DNA of 64,000 nucleotides from Anaspis maculata (taxonomy: Eukaryota; Arthropoda; Insecta; Coleoptera; Scraptiidae): positions 29,755,681-29,819,680 of the forward strand of contig OX421965.1 of the NCBI GenBank assembly GCA_949128115.1. Direction: 5' to 3'. The stretch's first letter is position 1, and the number at the start of each line of letters is the position of its first letter. The notes below the pieces were generated by a model. It saw nothing but the letters and a program-made list of their open reading frames with translations. It was not told the origin of the DNA and searched no databases. This document shows positions 10,495 to 23,300 of the stretch, one piece after another. Made by a program: the position numbers and the translations under genes.

Positions 10495-11537
10495 GTAGTC
10501 TGTCTAAGGTTATGGTCGCCTTTCCTGCATGAAACAAGAACAAGTTAGCCATGAGCAAGCAGTCTGCTGCCTAGTCCCACTGAAGTGATTCATGGTGGAG
10601 TGCTTCGCCAATGCTATATTTTGCATGTGCTTAACGTGGCGTGGGAGATTCATGGTACATATTTCTGATTTTAGCCTACCGATTGAGATAGGTAGCATTG
10701 TAATTGCTGTTTATTCAGAAAAACCAAGTAAGACGCCACTTACAGACGACAACAAACTCTATCATAAATGATTGCCATCTAGAGGTCTCATTGGTCTTCC
10801 TCCACAGCAGGCTGCTGTAGGCTACTCAGGCTGGGTCAAGTTTTGAGTAACCTGAAGTCTGCTAGCAGACCAGCATCAGCAGCTTGGTTCAAGTTGAGTG
10901 GCCGGTAGTTTTTCGTGTTGTAGTCCAGTCAAATCAGGCAAAAATCTGGCCAAACCGGAAATAAATTCGTAAGTTGACAAAATTTGGTGGATCGATGCAA
11001 AATAACATACTGAAATTCCTGAAAATTCCTTAAAAACTTTTGATTTTTTCTGAATAACTTGTAAACTATTACCTTTACAACACTAATACCTGCAAAACAA
11101 ATGTAGCCCGTTAAATTCTCAAAAGATCAGTACTAAACTCATTACTTTGTGGTCAATAGTAACTGAGGTACAGCGTCTGCAAGAACGCAGTGAAAATGAC
11201 TCAAAATTTATTTCCGAATTTTACGTAACAATTTGCATAGTGTCAGTTCAGGGGCTGTAACATGGACAGAAAATGTGCGGATTCCAACGTGTTTCACATT
11301 TTTGGAAGGCCAATTCAACATTCGGTATCACACTATTGTCTAGAAGTCGCCAACTTCAAAATGGTACTTTTTCTTGACCTTTCAAATCGATACTTGAAGT
11401 CCCGAAGAATCCCCAAAAATCGATTATTTTCATACCATGCCATTTGCCTAATTTTTCAAGTAGAGCAAAACCATCCAGGAAATATGTGAAGAAAGGAATA
11501 CCAGAAAATAGGGATGTTTCAGAATGTTTTTCCCAGC

Positions 11538-11826
11538 GATGGTTCCTGAGTTATATGGGTTGAAAGACTAAAACGACCTATTTGGAGAAAAAGATAGTAG
11601 TCCGGACACTAACTGCTGAATACTGTATGGACCTTGCATTTGATGATACAAAATGCCACTTAGCAGACGTAGTGAATATACTTATGTACTGTCCACGTCT
11701 GCCAAGTGGCATCTTACACCTAAAATACAAGGTCTGTACAGTATTCAGCAGTTATTGTTCAAACCACCAATCTTTTTTCCAAATAGTTCGTTTTAGTCTT
11801 TCAACCCATAAACCTCAGGAACCATC
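11538..11826. mobile_element. Palindromic MITE-like element, 289 bp
   Basis: The two halves pair from GATGGTTCCTGAG at the left edge to its complement at the right edge, with a short centre near 11682. The inner part of each arm holds ACTGTATGGACCTTG-like sequence that also occurs in the arms of the fold-back element at 17317-18754, so the two are related. It has no coding capacity, and the target duplication is unclear. Confidence 0.75.
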
Positions 11827-12309
11827 ACGGTTGACCGAATGACGTCATAGATTGTTGAGGAAAATTTTTTTTAGAAAATTGCAAGAAAAGTGAATGTGCA
11901 GAATGTGCCTGTTACATCAAAGGCTTGATTGATCATAAACAATCGAAATACTCAATAAAAATAACTACTTTTTTCTCCAATATAACACCCCATTTCACTT
12001 AGGTATAGGGGAAAAAGTTACAAGTATACGCTTCGGACAAAAGCAAATCCACGCCTTATCTATTCTATTGCCTATCTACTGACAACCACTCCACTAATAT
12101 CGAGCCAGAAATAAACAAGTGAGTATGCCTTCACGTGCGTGAGTCTCAGTAGCGCATTTTCTCAAAGAGGCATATTGTGAACGTAAAGAAATATGGTTGA
12201 AGGAGAAACACTATTCCTTGCCCACTTTCTTCATTCGAAACTCATTGTGATATTTTGTTATCAGAATGGGATACTTGCCAATGTAATAGATTTGAATGAA
12301 AATTCTTTC
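11827..12309. other. Unassigned sequence
   Basis: AT-rich with no frame, repeat or RNA gene that I recognise. Confidence 0.5.
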
Positions 12310-13790
12310 ACTCATCAATCTTTTTTTGTTTGAGGGCGGGAGCTGGGAGCGGCGACTAATCAACAGTAGTCTATTCTTTCCCATTCTTAGTCGGCTATCC
12401 ATATAACGAAAGAATTAGATCGCTATGTCCGCGGGTTTATGTTTTCCATTTATCACTTACTTTGAGGGCAGCGTGTGGAGGTGGCAGCATTCGGCAAAGT
12501 AACTGTTGCACAGTTTGAGTTAGGAGTTTCTAAATGTTTGAGGAAATATGACAATAAGTGAAAATTGTGAAAGTTGAATTTTTTTTGTTTGGGGGCGGGA
12601 GGTGGAGGCGGCCACTAATCGAAAGTGACCTATCTCTTCCCATTTTTAGTCAGCTATCTATATAGCGGAACAATTAGATCGCTATGTCTTGAGGGCTATG
12701 TTTTACATTTACCTCTTACTTTGGGGGCGGCGTGTGGGAGCGGCAGAGTTTGACAAAGAAATTCTTCCACAGTTTGAGTTGGGAGTTTCTGAATGTTTGA
12801 GGTAACATTAAATGTAAATCAGTGGAAATTATTGAAAGTTGCACTTTTTCTCTTTTGGGGGCGGAAGTTGGAGGCGGCGCCATATCAAAAGTAGCCTATT
12901 CTTTCCCATTTTTAGTTAGCTATCCATATACCGAAAAAATTAGATCGTTATGTCTTCGGGTTTATGTTTCTCATTCATCTCTCACTTTGATGGCAGCGTA
13001 AGGGGGCGGCAGCATTCGGCAAAGTAACTGTTGCACAGTTTGAGTTGGGAGTTTCTAAATGTAAGGGAAATATGACAATCAGTGAAAATTGTGAAAGTTG
13101 CATTTTTTTTTTGTTTGGAGGCGGCATTCTGGAGGCGGCGGTTAATTAAAAGTGGCCCATCTTTTTCCAATTCCAGTCAGCTATCAATATAGTGAAAGAA
13201 TTAGATCGCTATGTCTTCAGGTTCATGTTTTACATTTATCTCTCACTTTGGGGGCGGCGTGTGGGAGCGGCAGAGTTTGGCAAAAAAATTCTTGCACAGT
13301 TTGAGTCAAGAGTTTCTAAATGTTCGAGGTAACATTATCAGCTAAATTAGTGAGAATTGCTGAAAGTTGCACTTTTTTTCTTTTGGGGGCGGAGGCTGGA
13401 GGCGGCGCCATATCAAAAGTAGTCTATTCTTCTCCATTTTCAGTTAGCTATCCATATAGCGAAAAAATTAGATCGCTATGTCTTCGGGTTCATGTTTTTC
13501 ATTTATCTCTTACTTTGGGGGCGGCGTGTGGGAGCGGCAGCGTTCGGCTGAGCAAATGTTGCACAATTTGAGTTGGCAGTTCCTTAATGTTTAAGGGAAC
13601 AGCTCAATCAGTAACATTTGTGAAAGTTGCACTTTTTATCGTTTGGGGGCGGAATCTGGGGGCGGCGACTAACCAAAAGTAGCCTATTCTTTCCCATTTT
13701 TAGTCAGCTTTTTATATACCGAAAGAATCAGATCGCTATGTCTTCGGGTTTATGTTTTTCATTTTAAAGTGATTGGGGGCGGTTTTTAGC
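12310..13790. repeat. G-rich tandem array, about 260 bp units (about six copies)
   Basis: Six unit starts, each a T-run followed by a GGGGGCGG-type box, lie at about 12320, 12580, 12843, 13103, 13372 and 13630. Each unit also carries AGCTATC-ATATA-AATTAGATCGCTATGTCTTC and a second GGGGGCGGCGTGTGGGAG box. Units 2 and 4 resemble each other (GTTTGG..GGCGG), as do 3 and 5 (CTTTTGGGGGCGG), giving a dimeric order of about 525 bp. Decayed copies of the G-box continue to about 13985. The clustered G-runs could form quadruplex structures. There is no coding sense. Confidence 0.85.
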
Positions 13791-14070
13791 AGTTTTTCCA
13801 TGTCGGCGGCGCATATCAAAGACGGAATGTTTCTTGACTTACGTTTATAAGTGGCAACTATGTATTATTCAAAAAATGAGAACACTAGAGCATCAGGTCT
13901 GGTAGAAAGTACAGTATTATGTTATTTCAAGTTTATCGGGGGCGGTTTTCTCTATGTTGGCGGCGCAATATGGACATCCAATATAGCCTAGCCCTCCTTT
14001 GGGAGTGGCAGCTATGTATCAGCGAAAAAATTAGAAAGCTAGGTCGTCTAGTTTGGGAGGAGTTCGAGGA

Positions 14071-14157
14071 ACGGACGGACGGACGGACGGACGGACGGAC
14101 GGACGGACGGACGGACGGACGGACGGACGGACGGACGGACGGACGGACGGACGGACA
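14071..14157 (+). repeat. (GGAC)n microsatellite
   Basis: About 21 perfect GGAC units follow directly on decayed copies of the G-rich array. The open frames through it on both strands are artefacts of the tetranucleotide repeat. Confidence 0.95.
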
Positions 14158-17100
14158 AAGCGGTTGCAATAGCGATTTTCATCAAGATGGAAAATGCGCT
14201 AAAAACTAGCAGAACAAACACCAGAATGATGTTTTTGCACTACCTATATTAAATGCGTTATTTTACGACCTCAAAACAGGGCCTAAAGTGACTCTTTTCA
14301 GCTCTTGGGCAAAACAGTCGTCATGGCAACGAGCGCTCTTGATCCGTCAGAGGAAACGTCACCTTCTATTTTGACGTATAACTACTTGATGCAATGTAAA
14401 ATGGACTTCAATTTGTAGGGAACACGGAAGACTACAAGAATAACAAAATTAGCACGTTTACATACCAAAACCAATAAATACCTGTTTTATGCTAGTAAGC
14501 GATGGGGCCCCGGCAGCTACGTGTTCAAAATAGGTGATAGATAACCTGCCACTCGTCCATACGATCTGGTAGGCTATGACTTGGTTAAATTTCAGGATGT
14601 CAAGCTGCTTTCTTGGGGAACAGCCTACCCCAATTCCGAATTTTGTTGATCGCATGGTAGATCGTGCGACGTACCACCAAGTAATCAGCGCTGCCATGAC
14701 AATTTTTCAACGACTCAATCACTCGAAATTTTGAGTCTTGCACTAGCCAGTGCAAAAAACATTGTATGCACCTTGGGCTAAAGTGCGTTTTTTCCCCTTG
14801 TGCTTGCTTCCCTCGGCTTACGGCCTCGGTCGCAATCTCGCACAGCGGGGAAAAAAAGTGGCACTTTATGCCCATGGTACATAAATAACTATTTTAGTAC
14901 CCCTGATTTGGAAATATGAAGCAAGCAATTTTCATGATTTTTTCGCAACTTGTCAGTCGATTTTTCTAATTTAAACTTTGGAGTGTTGGCAAGACTTATT
15001 TTCAACTGCGCTTGCCATCTTGAATTTTGAAATTAAATCCATTTTGGCATTTGATATCTAAGGCCTATTTTATTGGCTATCCATTGAGTACCAAGACCAA
15101 AGGTCGTTGAAATCGAACTAGAAGTTAAAATGTGTGAACGGAAAATTTTAGTGCCATCTTTTTTGGCCCTTTCAAATGTGTGAAAATATGGCTTTGGTCG
15201 GTTGCAATAACTGTTGAGCCGTTAATTTGATTGAGATGGAATTTAGTATAGATATGTTTTCAGCCTCGAAAGTTCTGATTAGTTTCTTACTGAATTTCTT
15301 ACGGAACTCAACGTGCATACCGAATTTGAACATTCAAAAAAAAAGTATTAAAAATGATTCCTACTAATTCATTTTTTTATGTTTACTGGAAAACCACTTT
15401 TTGGTACCTCTTTTTTGAAAATAGAAATTCAAATTCGGTATGCGACTTTCTTGAATAAAGATGTATCGGCGTTGCTATCTGGTTTTCAAATTTTCAAGGA
15501 AAAAAATCAAAAATTTTCCACTTGTAAAAAAGAACTAACAAAAACCGATTTTCATCAACAAGTTTTTCAGTCACATCGGAAATCCCTTGTTCAGAAAATA
15601 TTCGAATAAATTGATTTTGTGACAGCTGGAGGCTAATTTCTATGTGGCATGTCAATATGGCGTTAATCGTGGAACTAACATAAAAACCATCAATGCATAC
15701 ACAAAACACGACTATAGGTTCCAATTTCCATCAAAATCGGACCACTTCGACCAATTTCAACATGGCGGACAAAATGGCGGCGGATCAAATAGAAAACATC
15801 AAAATCATACTTTTACATATATAACATTAGTGTATTTCAAGTTTCATGAAAATCGGATCACTTTTGAGAAAATTTGACATTGCCGAACAAGATGGCGACG
15901 GTTTGAGATTTTTTTTCAATCCTATTCTCCGGTGACTTTGTGTTACACACAAAAAGTCGATTTTTGCAGGTCTTTTCGTTCAGGGGCAAGGATTTGATAA
16001 GAGAGACAGTTAGACCGATGTACAGAACAGACGGACAGATGAACATCAAAATGCCGCTAGGAGCAGCATTTCTAGTAAAGTACGCTAGAAAGGCAATGAC
16101 GTGAGGCTCGGTTTGTATAAATATCATCGGGTGTACTCGAAAATGTTAAATAAAGAAATTTGCCATAGCTAAACTATGGACTGTCCTATTTGGAGTTTTG
16201 AGACATGTCAAAAAAACGGTGCTAAACAATATTCATAGTAAATTTTGTTGTTTTATTTCATTCACTTTCATCTTTCCAATTGGAGGTGCCGTTGAGGCGA
16301 AAAAAATACAAATCACAAAAACTTCATATTTGGCAAGGTTTTTCCAAGATGGCGGTCTCAAGCTATTCGATACAAAAACGTATCATGGCTTATTTTCATG
16401 CTGGTGTTGTGAGGAATCCAAAAAGGTATGACATGTCAAGTGCCCAAGGTGGAAACCACTCGAGTCCCCTGGCTCAACAACTAAGATATTCTTCATTGAT
16501 ATACGGCGTAATATCTAAGGTACATTTGTCTTAACCGCCAGAATGTTGTGGAATATGTATCGATAGAGGATGGACTCACCTTGACCTACACATTATTCAT
16601 TGAACGATAAGCAGAAGCTACACAAATTTCAACACCACCCCTATAACCCGACGAAGGAGAGGGTGTTTGGCATCTGACGCGCGAATTCATCACGCCGATG
16701 GTTCAATACAATTTACAATGGCATCGAAAAACTGTTCTTTGTGTGTAATTTATTATTTTTATTATTCGGCTGGCGCTCGGGTGTCCCAAACAGACGCATC
16801 CGGGGCATTTTTCAGCGCGCCGTGACAGGTCAATTTATATCCGATTGTAAAATTAGCATACCTCTTCCCTGCTCTCGTCCATACATTGATGAAATCCAAT
16901 CCTAGACTTCCTTTACTTCGTGCTCCAGCGACGGGATAATGGCACAGTGTTTCGCGTTCACACCTAGTTCAGTGTCATTGGAGATGATGTGGTTGCGGAG
17001 AGAAAGAGCGTGCTGTGATAACGGTTACCGGTTACCTGAATGTGAGTCTATACAGTAGTTATATACCTGTAGCAGAATGAAAAGGCAATTAAGATGTCAA

Positions 17101-17316
17101 TGGTCCCGCTTAAATGGAGTGTCAAACCGAGATGAAACATCAGGCGGCGCATGCCTTAAATCAACGGGAGGCTCCGGCATCATTCCCAGCTCGTGTGTTT
17201 ACAAAGAAAACAATCAATTACTTAAGGTCGACTTATCCATTTGAATACGGAAGTACTATTATGAACAGGGACAGGAATTTGATTTTTAAACCTCTGCATA
17301 CAGGTTCAGTACAGTA
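14158..17316. other. Unassigned, with decayed repeats
   Basis: No gene is recognised. Phrases such as 'TCATGAAAATCGGA-CACTT' and 'AAGATGGCG' recur in degenerate form between about 15720 and 16360, and a GACGGACAGATG piece is at about 16030, suggesting an old eroded repeat related to the (GGAC)n-linked sequence. The part from 16540 to 17316 shows nothing identifiable. Confidence 0.5.
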
Positions 17317-18754
17317 TAGTCTAGGAATTTTAGAAAAAATAGCGAACAAAAATGAAAGCGAGCCGGATTTTTGTATATAAGCTCAGTTAAGCATGTAGTT
17401 TAACATAGTAAAAGTCCTCAAGAATCCGGTGTGAGCTTCGGCCGTTGTGGCCTCGAGAAGAACTTGAGGATCAGTTTTTCGCGTATATCTCGTGAACAAT
17501 GGCACTTAGGACGAAAGTGTTCAAGAAAAATTGTTGAAAATTTTATTGTCTTCAAGAAAGGTCCTTACACATTCTATCGTCAGTCCACTCCTTCTTCGTC
17601 AAAACACAAGAAAATTAAAATAATCCAGATGTTCGATGCTGAAGACTGTATGGACCTTGAGTTTTATGACGGCGGGGTCCCACTTGGTGGAGGTGTTGTT
17701 CGATCTATTCTGTTTTGACTGAAACTATTTGCCATCAATACCAACTATGCCGGCGGCATATACAGGGTGGACAAAAATAAAAAGTTGAACAAATGTACCT
17801 CAAGAACCAAAATAGGTGAAGACATATAAATCGACAAAAAGATTTCCTATTTCATGGTCATGAAGTCCTCGTAAATTTGGATCAAATATGTTGAGCCGTT
17901 TCTGACATATCTTCAGAAGACTAAAGTCGTTACGAAAAAAAACTAGTTTTCCGTATATCAGTAATTCATCAGATATTGAATCGAGACTTGGTGTTTCGAA
18001 TCGAAACAATCATAAATAACATTTAAAATCAAATAATAGTGAAAAACACTCTCTGGGCCAACAACTTTTAGGAAAAACACAGTCAACTTTTTTTCAGATG
18101 AGTTGACAAAAACATTATTTTTTTCGGTAATGACTTCAGTTTTTTGAAGATATTTCAAGAACGGCTCAAGATATCTGATTCAAGTTTACGATGACTTCAT
18201 GACCATGGAATCAGAATTATTTATGGCGATTTGCATGTCTTCACCTATTTTGGTTCTTGAGGAACAAATGTTCAACTTTTTATTTTTATTTCACCCTGTA
18301 TATGCCGCCGGCATAGTTCGTATTGATGGCTTCAAGTTTCAATCAAGAAATAGTGGACTAACCAACAACTCTACGAGGTGGCACTCCGCCATCATAAAAC
18401 TCAAGGTCCATACAGTCTTCAGCATCGAGCATCTGGATTATTTTAATTTTCTTGTGTTTTGACGAAGAAGGAGTGGACTGACGATGAAATGTGTAAGGAC
18501 TTTCTTATAGACAATAAAATTTTCAACAATTTCTTTCCGAGCACTTTCTTCCTAAGTGCCATCGTTCACGAGATATACGCGAAAAACTGATCCTCAAGTT
18601 CTTCTCGAGGCCACAACGGCCGAAGCTCACACCGGATTCTTGAGGACTTTTACTATGTTAAACTACATGCCTAACTGAGCTTATATACAAAAATCCGGCT
18701 CGCTTTCATTTTTGTTCGCTATTTGCGATTTTAACAGCTAAAATTCCTGGACTA
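17317..18754. mobile_element. Fold-back element, 1.4 kb, TAGTC(T/C)AGGAATTTTAG termini
   Basis: Arms at about 17317-17960 and 18110-18754 are reverse complements with few differences. The termini are TAGTCTAGGAATTTTAG (left) and the complement of TAGTCCAGGAATTTTAG (right). AGTA immediately flanks both ends (17313-17316 and 18755-18758), a possible 4 bp duplication; a TA-duplication reading is also possible. Inside each arm are an ACAGGGTG-like motif and the ACTGTATGGACCTTG core shared with the 11538 element. No protein is encoded. Confidence 0.85.
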
Positions 18755-19129
18755 AGTAGTGAAAAAGCTTCGGCCAAAACTGGCATTTTCACCAGTAGGT
18801 ACTTTTTCTAACCGAATCCAGTTTCAGTCAATCATTTCCTCTCTGGGAAATCTAGCGCTGGCTAGGTTATTTTTCCAGTTTATATAGGAAACCAGCTCAA
18901 GCATAGTTGGACAGAGAGAAATTTTGAGACAAACTGATTTTTAAATCACGTAATTGGAATGCAACAAATTTCAGCAAATTCTAGTTCTCATGACACTCTT
19001 AAGATGCCATCGTCGGTCTTGACAGACATGTTGGTAAAAGAATACACAAACTACCATAGTGTTCATCTTGTCCTTTGATCAAGGGCCGATAATGAATAAT
19101 TCTTAGTTTGGGTGTAAATATCCTGCAGG

Positions 19130-19615
19130 TATAGGGTGTCCCGCTTAATGGTATTTCCAAAAATACGAATTGGTTAAAAAAAAATTGAGGGTGATCCAAA
19201 TTTTTTCTCATGTTTCGATAGACCTTTCCAAGCTGAATTCGAAAACATAACACTCATATATTCATTCCACATATAACATTGTAGTAAAGACAACAAACAC
19301 AAAAAAACAGGGGTGAAGAAAGCTAGTAACTTTTTCTTCTAAATCGAACGTAGAATCCGAAAATATCAACCCGAGTATCAACCATTTTGAAAAATGATTA
19401 TAGGAGATAAAAATAGAGGCGTAAATAGGGGACAGTCCTCTATTCTCTACGTCCCCAGAAATTTTTGATGAATTGTGGCATTATTATTCGATGGAGACTC
19501 ATTTGACTAAACTTTGGTTCAAATTTGATAAAAATCGGTCCAATGGTCCTAAAATGCTTCCTTAAAAAGTTACGGTGAAAAATCATTTGAAAAAGTCAAC
19601 TTCAACACCCTGTAT
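19130..19615. mobile_element. Possible MITE bounded by TATAGGGTGT / ACACCCTGTA
   Basis: The ends are short inverted repeats of the ACAGGGTGT type seen in many insect Tc1/mariner-like elements and MITEs. The interior shows no coding sequence. No target duplication or long terminal repeat was confirmed, so this may be two unrelated motif occurrences. Confidence 0.3.
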
Positions 19616-19641
19616 CTTTTTAAGGAAGCATTTTAGGACCA
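19546..19641. repeat. Strong short hairpin (about 26 bp perfect stem)
   Basis: TGGTCCTAAAATGCTTCC with the following TTAAAAAG is perfectly repeated in inverse orientation about 45 bases later (ending AGGACCA). The stem straddles the right edge of the possible 19130-19615 element. It could be a small-RNA precursor or the remains of a short inverted duplication. Confidence 0.6.
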
Positions 19642-20392
19642 TGAGTTTTTTGTTCTTTCGGCTTTATTTTTGATGGGAAATCATCTCTCAAAAGGCTGGT
19701 TCTCAGTTTTGGGGGTGAATTGGGCCTCGTAATAATCTTTGACGAAAACCGAATTTCTGCAAAAAAGGTTTCTAGAAGACTGCCAAGATGTTCTCTGATC
19801 ATGAAAACACACAATATGTGACTTAAATGTTACAGAAAACAAAGAAGTGAATCAATTTCGAAGACCATGTTTTGCCCGCTTTGACTACGCAAGGCTTGAA
19901 TCTGTGCCACATTTTCGGCTATTATTTCTCCATGTAGGACCGCACTTCTGCTTTCGCAAAAAAAATGATCATAGAGCCTAGTTATTTCTCTTTATCATGG
20001 TGCATGTTTGAAGAACATAAGAAAATGTTCTTCAGCAAGAAGTAGAGATTACTGGAGACACTTCAAAAAACCGCATTTATGGCTTCCGTATGATCATACC
20101 CTAATATTTCAGTTGCTATGGACACACCCCGGCACTGACGTTTTATGTTTATCTGGCAGACGTTGTCATCTATGAATTGCGTGACTTTTATGCATGAACC
20201 ACAACTGTTAGAAGAATTACAGAAAAGAACTTGGATGTCACTGAGCAAACTCTTGAGGTAGGTGATAATTGTTAAGCTATGACTTCTCAATGCAATCACA
20301 ATGCACGGGGATAACTAACTCAAGTTATCACAAGCAAGTTCAGCCACACGGTAGGTACGAGCACAAACAACAGAAAGCCCAGCTTGTCTCCA

Positions 20393-23300
20393 GTCCTTGG
20401 AGACAAAGCTCGAGCAATGCTGAGGTGATAGGTTGGTAGTACACACTATAAAGGAAATCCTGACAAAAAATTGCGATGGCGCTATCCCTAGTTCCGGAGG
20501 AATAAGTGTCAACATTTCGATCCGGCCCGAGGGGTAACAGAGAGATTTAAGAAAAAAAAATAAGGTCCTTGGAGACTAAGCTCGATCAATGCTGAGGTGA
20601 TGGGTTGGTCGTACACACTATAGAGGAAATTCTGACAAAAAATTGCGATGGCGCTATCCCTAGTTCCGGAGGAATAAGTGTCAACATTTCGGTCCGGCCC
20701 GAGGGGTAACAGAGAGATTGAGGAAAAAAAATTAAGGTCCTTGGAGACAAAGCTCGAGCAATGCTGAGGTGATGGGTTGGTAGTACACACTATAAAGGAA
20801 ATCCTGACAAAAAATTGCGATGGCGCTATCCCTAGTTCCGGAGGAATAAGTGTCAACATTTCGGTCCGGCCCGAGGGATAACAAAGAAATTTAAGAAAAA
20901 AAATTAAGGTCCTTGGAGACAAAGCTCGAGCAATGCTGAGGTGATGGGTTGGTAGTACACACTATGAAGGAAATCTTGACAAAAAATTGCGATGGCGCTA
21001 TCCCTAGTTCCGGAGGAATAAGTGTCAACATTTCGGTCCGGCCCGAGGGGTAACAAAGAGATTTAAGAAAAAAAATGAGGTCCTTGGAGACAAAGCTCGA
21101 GCAATGCTGAGGTGATGGGTTGGTCGTACACGACTATAGAGGGAATCCTGACAAAAAATTGCGATGGCGCTATCCCTAGTTCCGGAGGAATAAGTGTCAA
21201 CATTTCGGTCCGGCCCGAGGGATAACAAAGAGATTTAAGAAAAAAAATTAAGGTCCTTGGAGACAAAGCTCGAGCAATGCTGAGGTGATGGATTGGTAGT
21301 ACACACTATAAAGGAAATCCTGACAAAAAATTGCGATGGCGCTATCCCTTGTTCCGGAGGAATAAGTGTCAACATTTCGGTCCGGCCCGAGGGGTAACAA
21401 AGAGATTTAAGAAAAAAAATTAAGGTCCTTGGAGACAAAGCTCGAGCAATGCTGAGGTGATGGGTTGGTCGTACACAACTATAGAAGAAATCCTGACAAA
21501 AAATTGCGATGGCGCCATCCCTAGTTCCTGAGGAATAAGTGTCAACATTTCGGTCCGGCCCGAGGGGTAACAGAGAGATTTAAGAAAAAAAATTGAGGTC
21601 CTTGGAAACAAAGCTCAAGCAATGCTGAGGTGATGGGTTGGTAGTACACACTATAAAGGAAATCCTGACAAAAAATTGCGATGGCGCTATCCCTAGTTCC
21701 GGAGGAATAAATGTCAACATTTCGGTCCGGCCCGAGGGGTAACAAAGAGATTTAAGAAAAAAAATTAGGGTCCTTGGAGACAAAGCTGGAGCAATGCTGA
21801 GGTGATGGGTTGGTCGTACACAACTATAGAGGAAATCCTGACAAAAAATTGCGATGGCGCTATCCCTAGTTCCGGAGGAATAAGTGTCAACATTTCGGTC
21901 CGGCCCGAGGGGTAACAAAGAGATTTAAGAAAAAAAATCAAGGTCCTTGGAGACAAAGCTCGAGCAATGCTGAGGTGATGGGTTGGTAGTACACACTATA
22001 AAGGAAATCCTGACAAAAAATTGCGATGGCGCTATCCCTAGTTCCGGAGGAATAAGTGTCAACATTTCGGTCCGGCCCGAGGGATAACAAAGAGATTTAA
22101 GAAAAAAAATTAAGGTCCTTGGAGACAAAGCTCGAGCAAAGCTGAGGTGATGGGTTGGTAGTACACACTATAAAGGAAATCCTGACAAAAAATTGCGATG
22201 ACGCTATCCCTAGTTCCGGAGGAATAAGTGTCAACATTTCGGTCCGACCCGAGGGATAACAAAGAGATTTAAGAAAAAAAATTAAGGTCCTTGGAGACAA
22301 AGCTCGAGCAATGCTGAGGTGAAGGGTTGGTAGTACACACTATAAAGGAAATCCTGACAAAAAATTGCGATGGCGCTATCCCTAGTTCCGGAGGAATAAG
22401 TGTCAACATTTCGGTCCGGCCCGAGGGGTAACAAAGAGATTTAAGAAAAAAAATTAGGGTCCTTGGAGACAAAGCTCGAGCAATGCTGAGGTGATGGGTT
22501 GGTAGTACACACTATTAAGAAGATCCTGACAAAAAATTGCGATGGCGCTATCCCTTGTTCCGGAGGAATAAGTGTCAACATTTCGATCCGGCCCGAGGGG
22601 TAACAGAGAGATTTAAGAAAAAAAATTAAGGTCCTTGGAGACAAAGCTCGAGCAATGCTGAGGTGATAGGTTGGTAGTACACACTATAAAGGAAATCCTG
22701 AGAAAAAATTGCGATGGCGCTATCCCTAGTTCCGGAGGAATAAGTGTCAACATTTCGGTCCGGCCCGAGGGGTAACAAAGAGATTTAAGAAAAAAAATTA
22801 AGGTCCTTGGAGACAAAGCTCGAGCAATGCTGAGGTGATAGGTTGGTAGTACACACTATAAAGGAAATCCTGACAAAAAATTGCGATGGCGCTATCCCTA
22901 GTTCCGGAGGAATAAGTGTCAACATTTCGGTCCGGCCCGAGGGGTAACAAAGAGATTTAAGAAAAAAAATTAAGGTCCTTGGAGACAAAGCTCGAGCAAT
23001 GCTGAGGTGATGAGTTGGTAGTACACACTATAAAGGAGATCCTGACGAAAAATTGCGATGGCGCTATCCCTAGTTCTGGAGGAATAAGTGTCAACATTTC
23101 GGTCCGGCCCGAGGGGTAACAAAGAGATTTAAGAAAAAAAATTAAGGTCCTTGGAGACAAAGCTCGAGCAATGCTGAGGTGATGGGTTGGTAGTACACAC
23201 TATAAAAGAAATCCTGACAAAAAATTGCGATGGCGCTATCCCTAGTTCCGGAGGAATAAGTGTCAACATTTCGGTCCGGCCCGAGGGGTAACAAAGAGAT

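Larger units (their letters stand above)
9498..11537. other. Mostly unassigned sequence with one CRE-like palindrome and a weak ORF
   Basis: Apart from the perfect palindrome at 10097-10112, I see only short overlapping frames. A 17-base motif around CTACTCAGGCTGGGT at about 10820 recurs inverted at about 10487. No domain was recognised. Confidence 0.5.
18755..20392. other. Mostly unassigned sequence before the satellite
   Basis: Contains the possible MITE at 19130-19615 and a strong short hairpin at 19546-19641. No coding domain is recognised. Just before the satellite there is a small GTCTCCAGTCCTTGGAGAC inverted repeat at the junction. Confidence 0.45.

Noticed and set aside
13919..14209. 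ORFs through the (GGAC)n tract on both strands
   Set aside because: A tetranucleotide repeat without stops in any frame creates them; the flanks have no coding signal.
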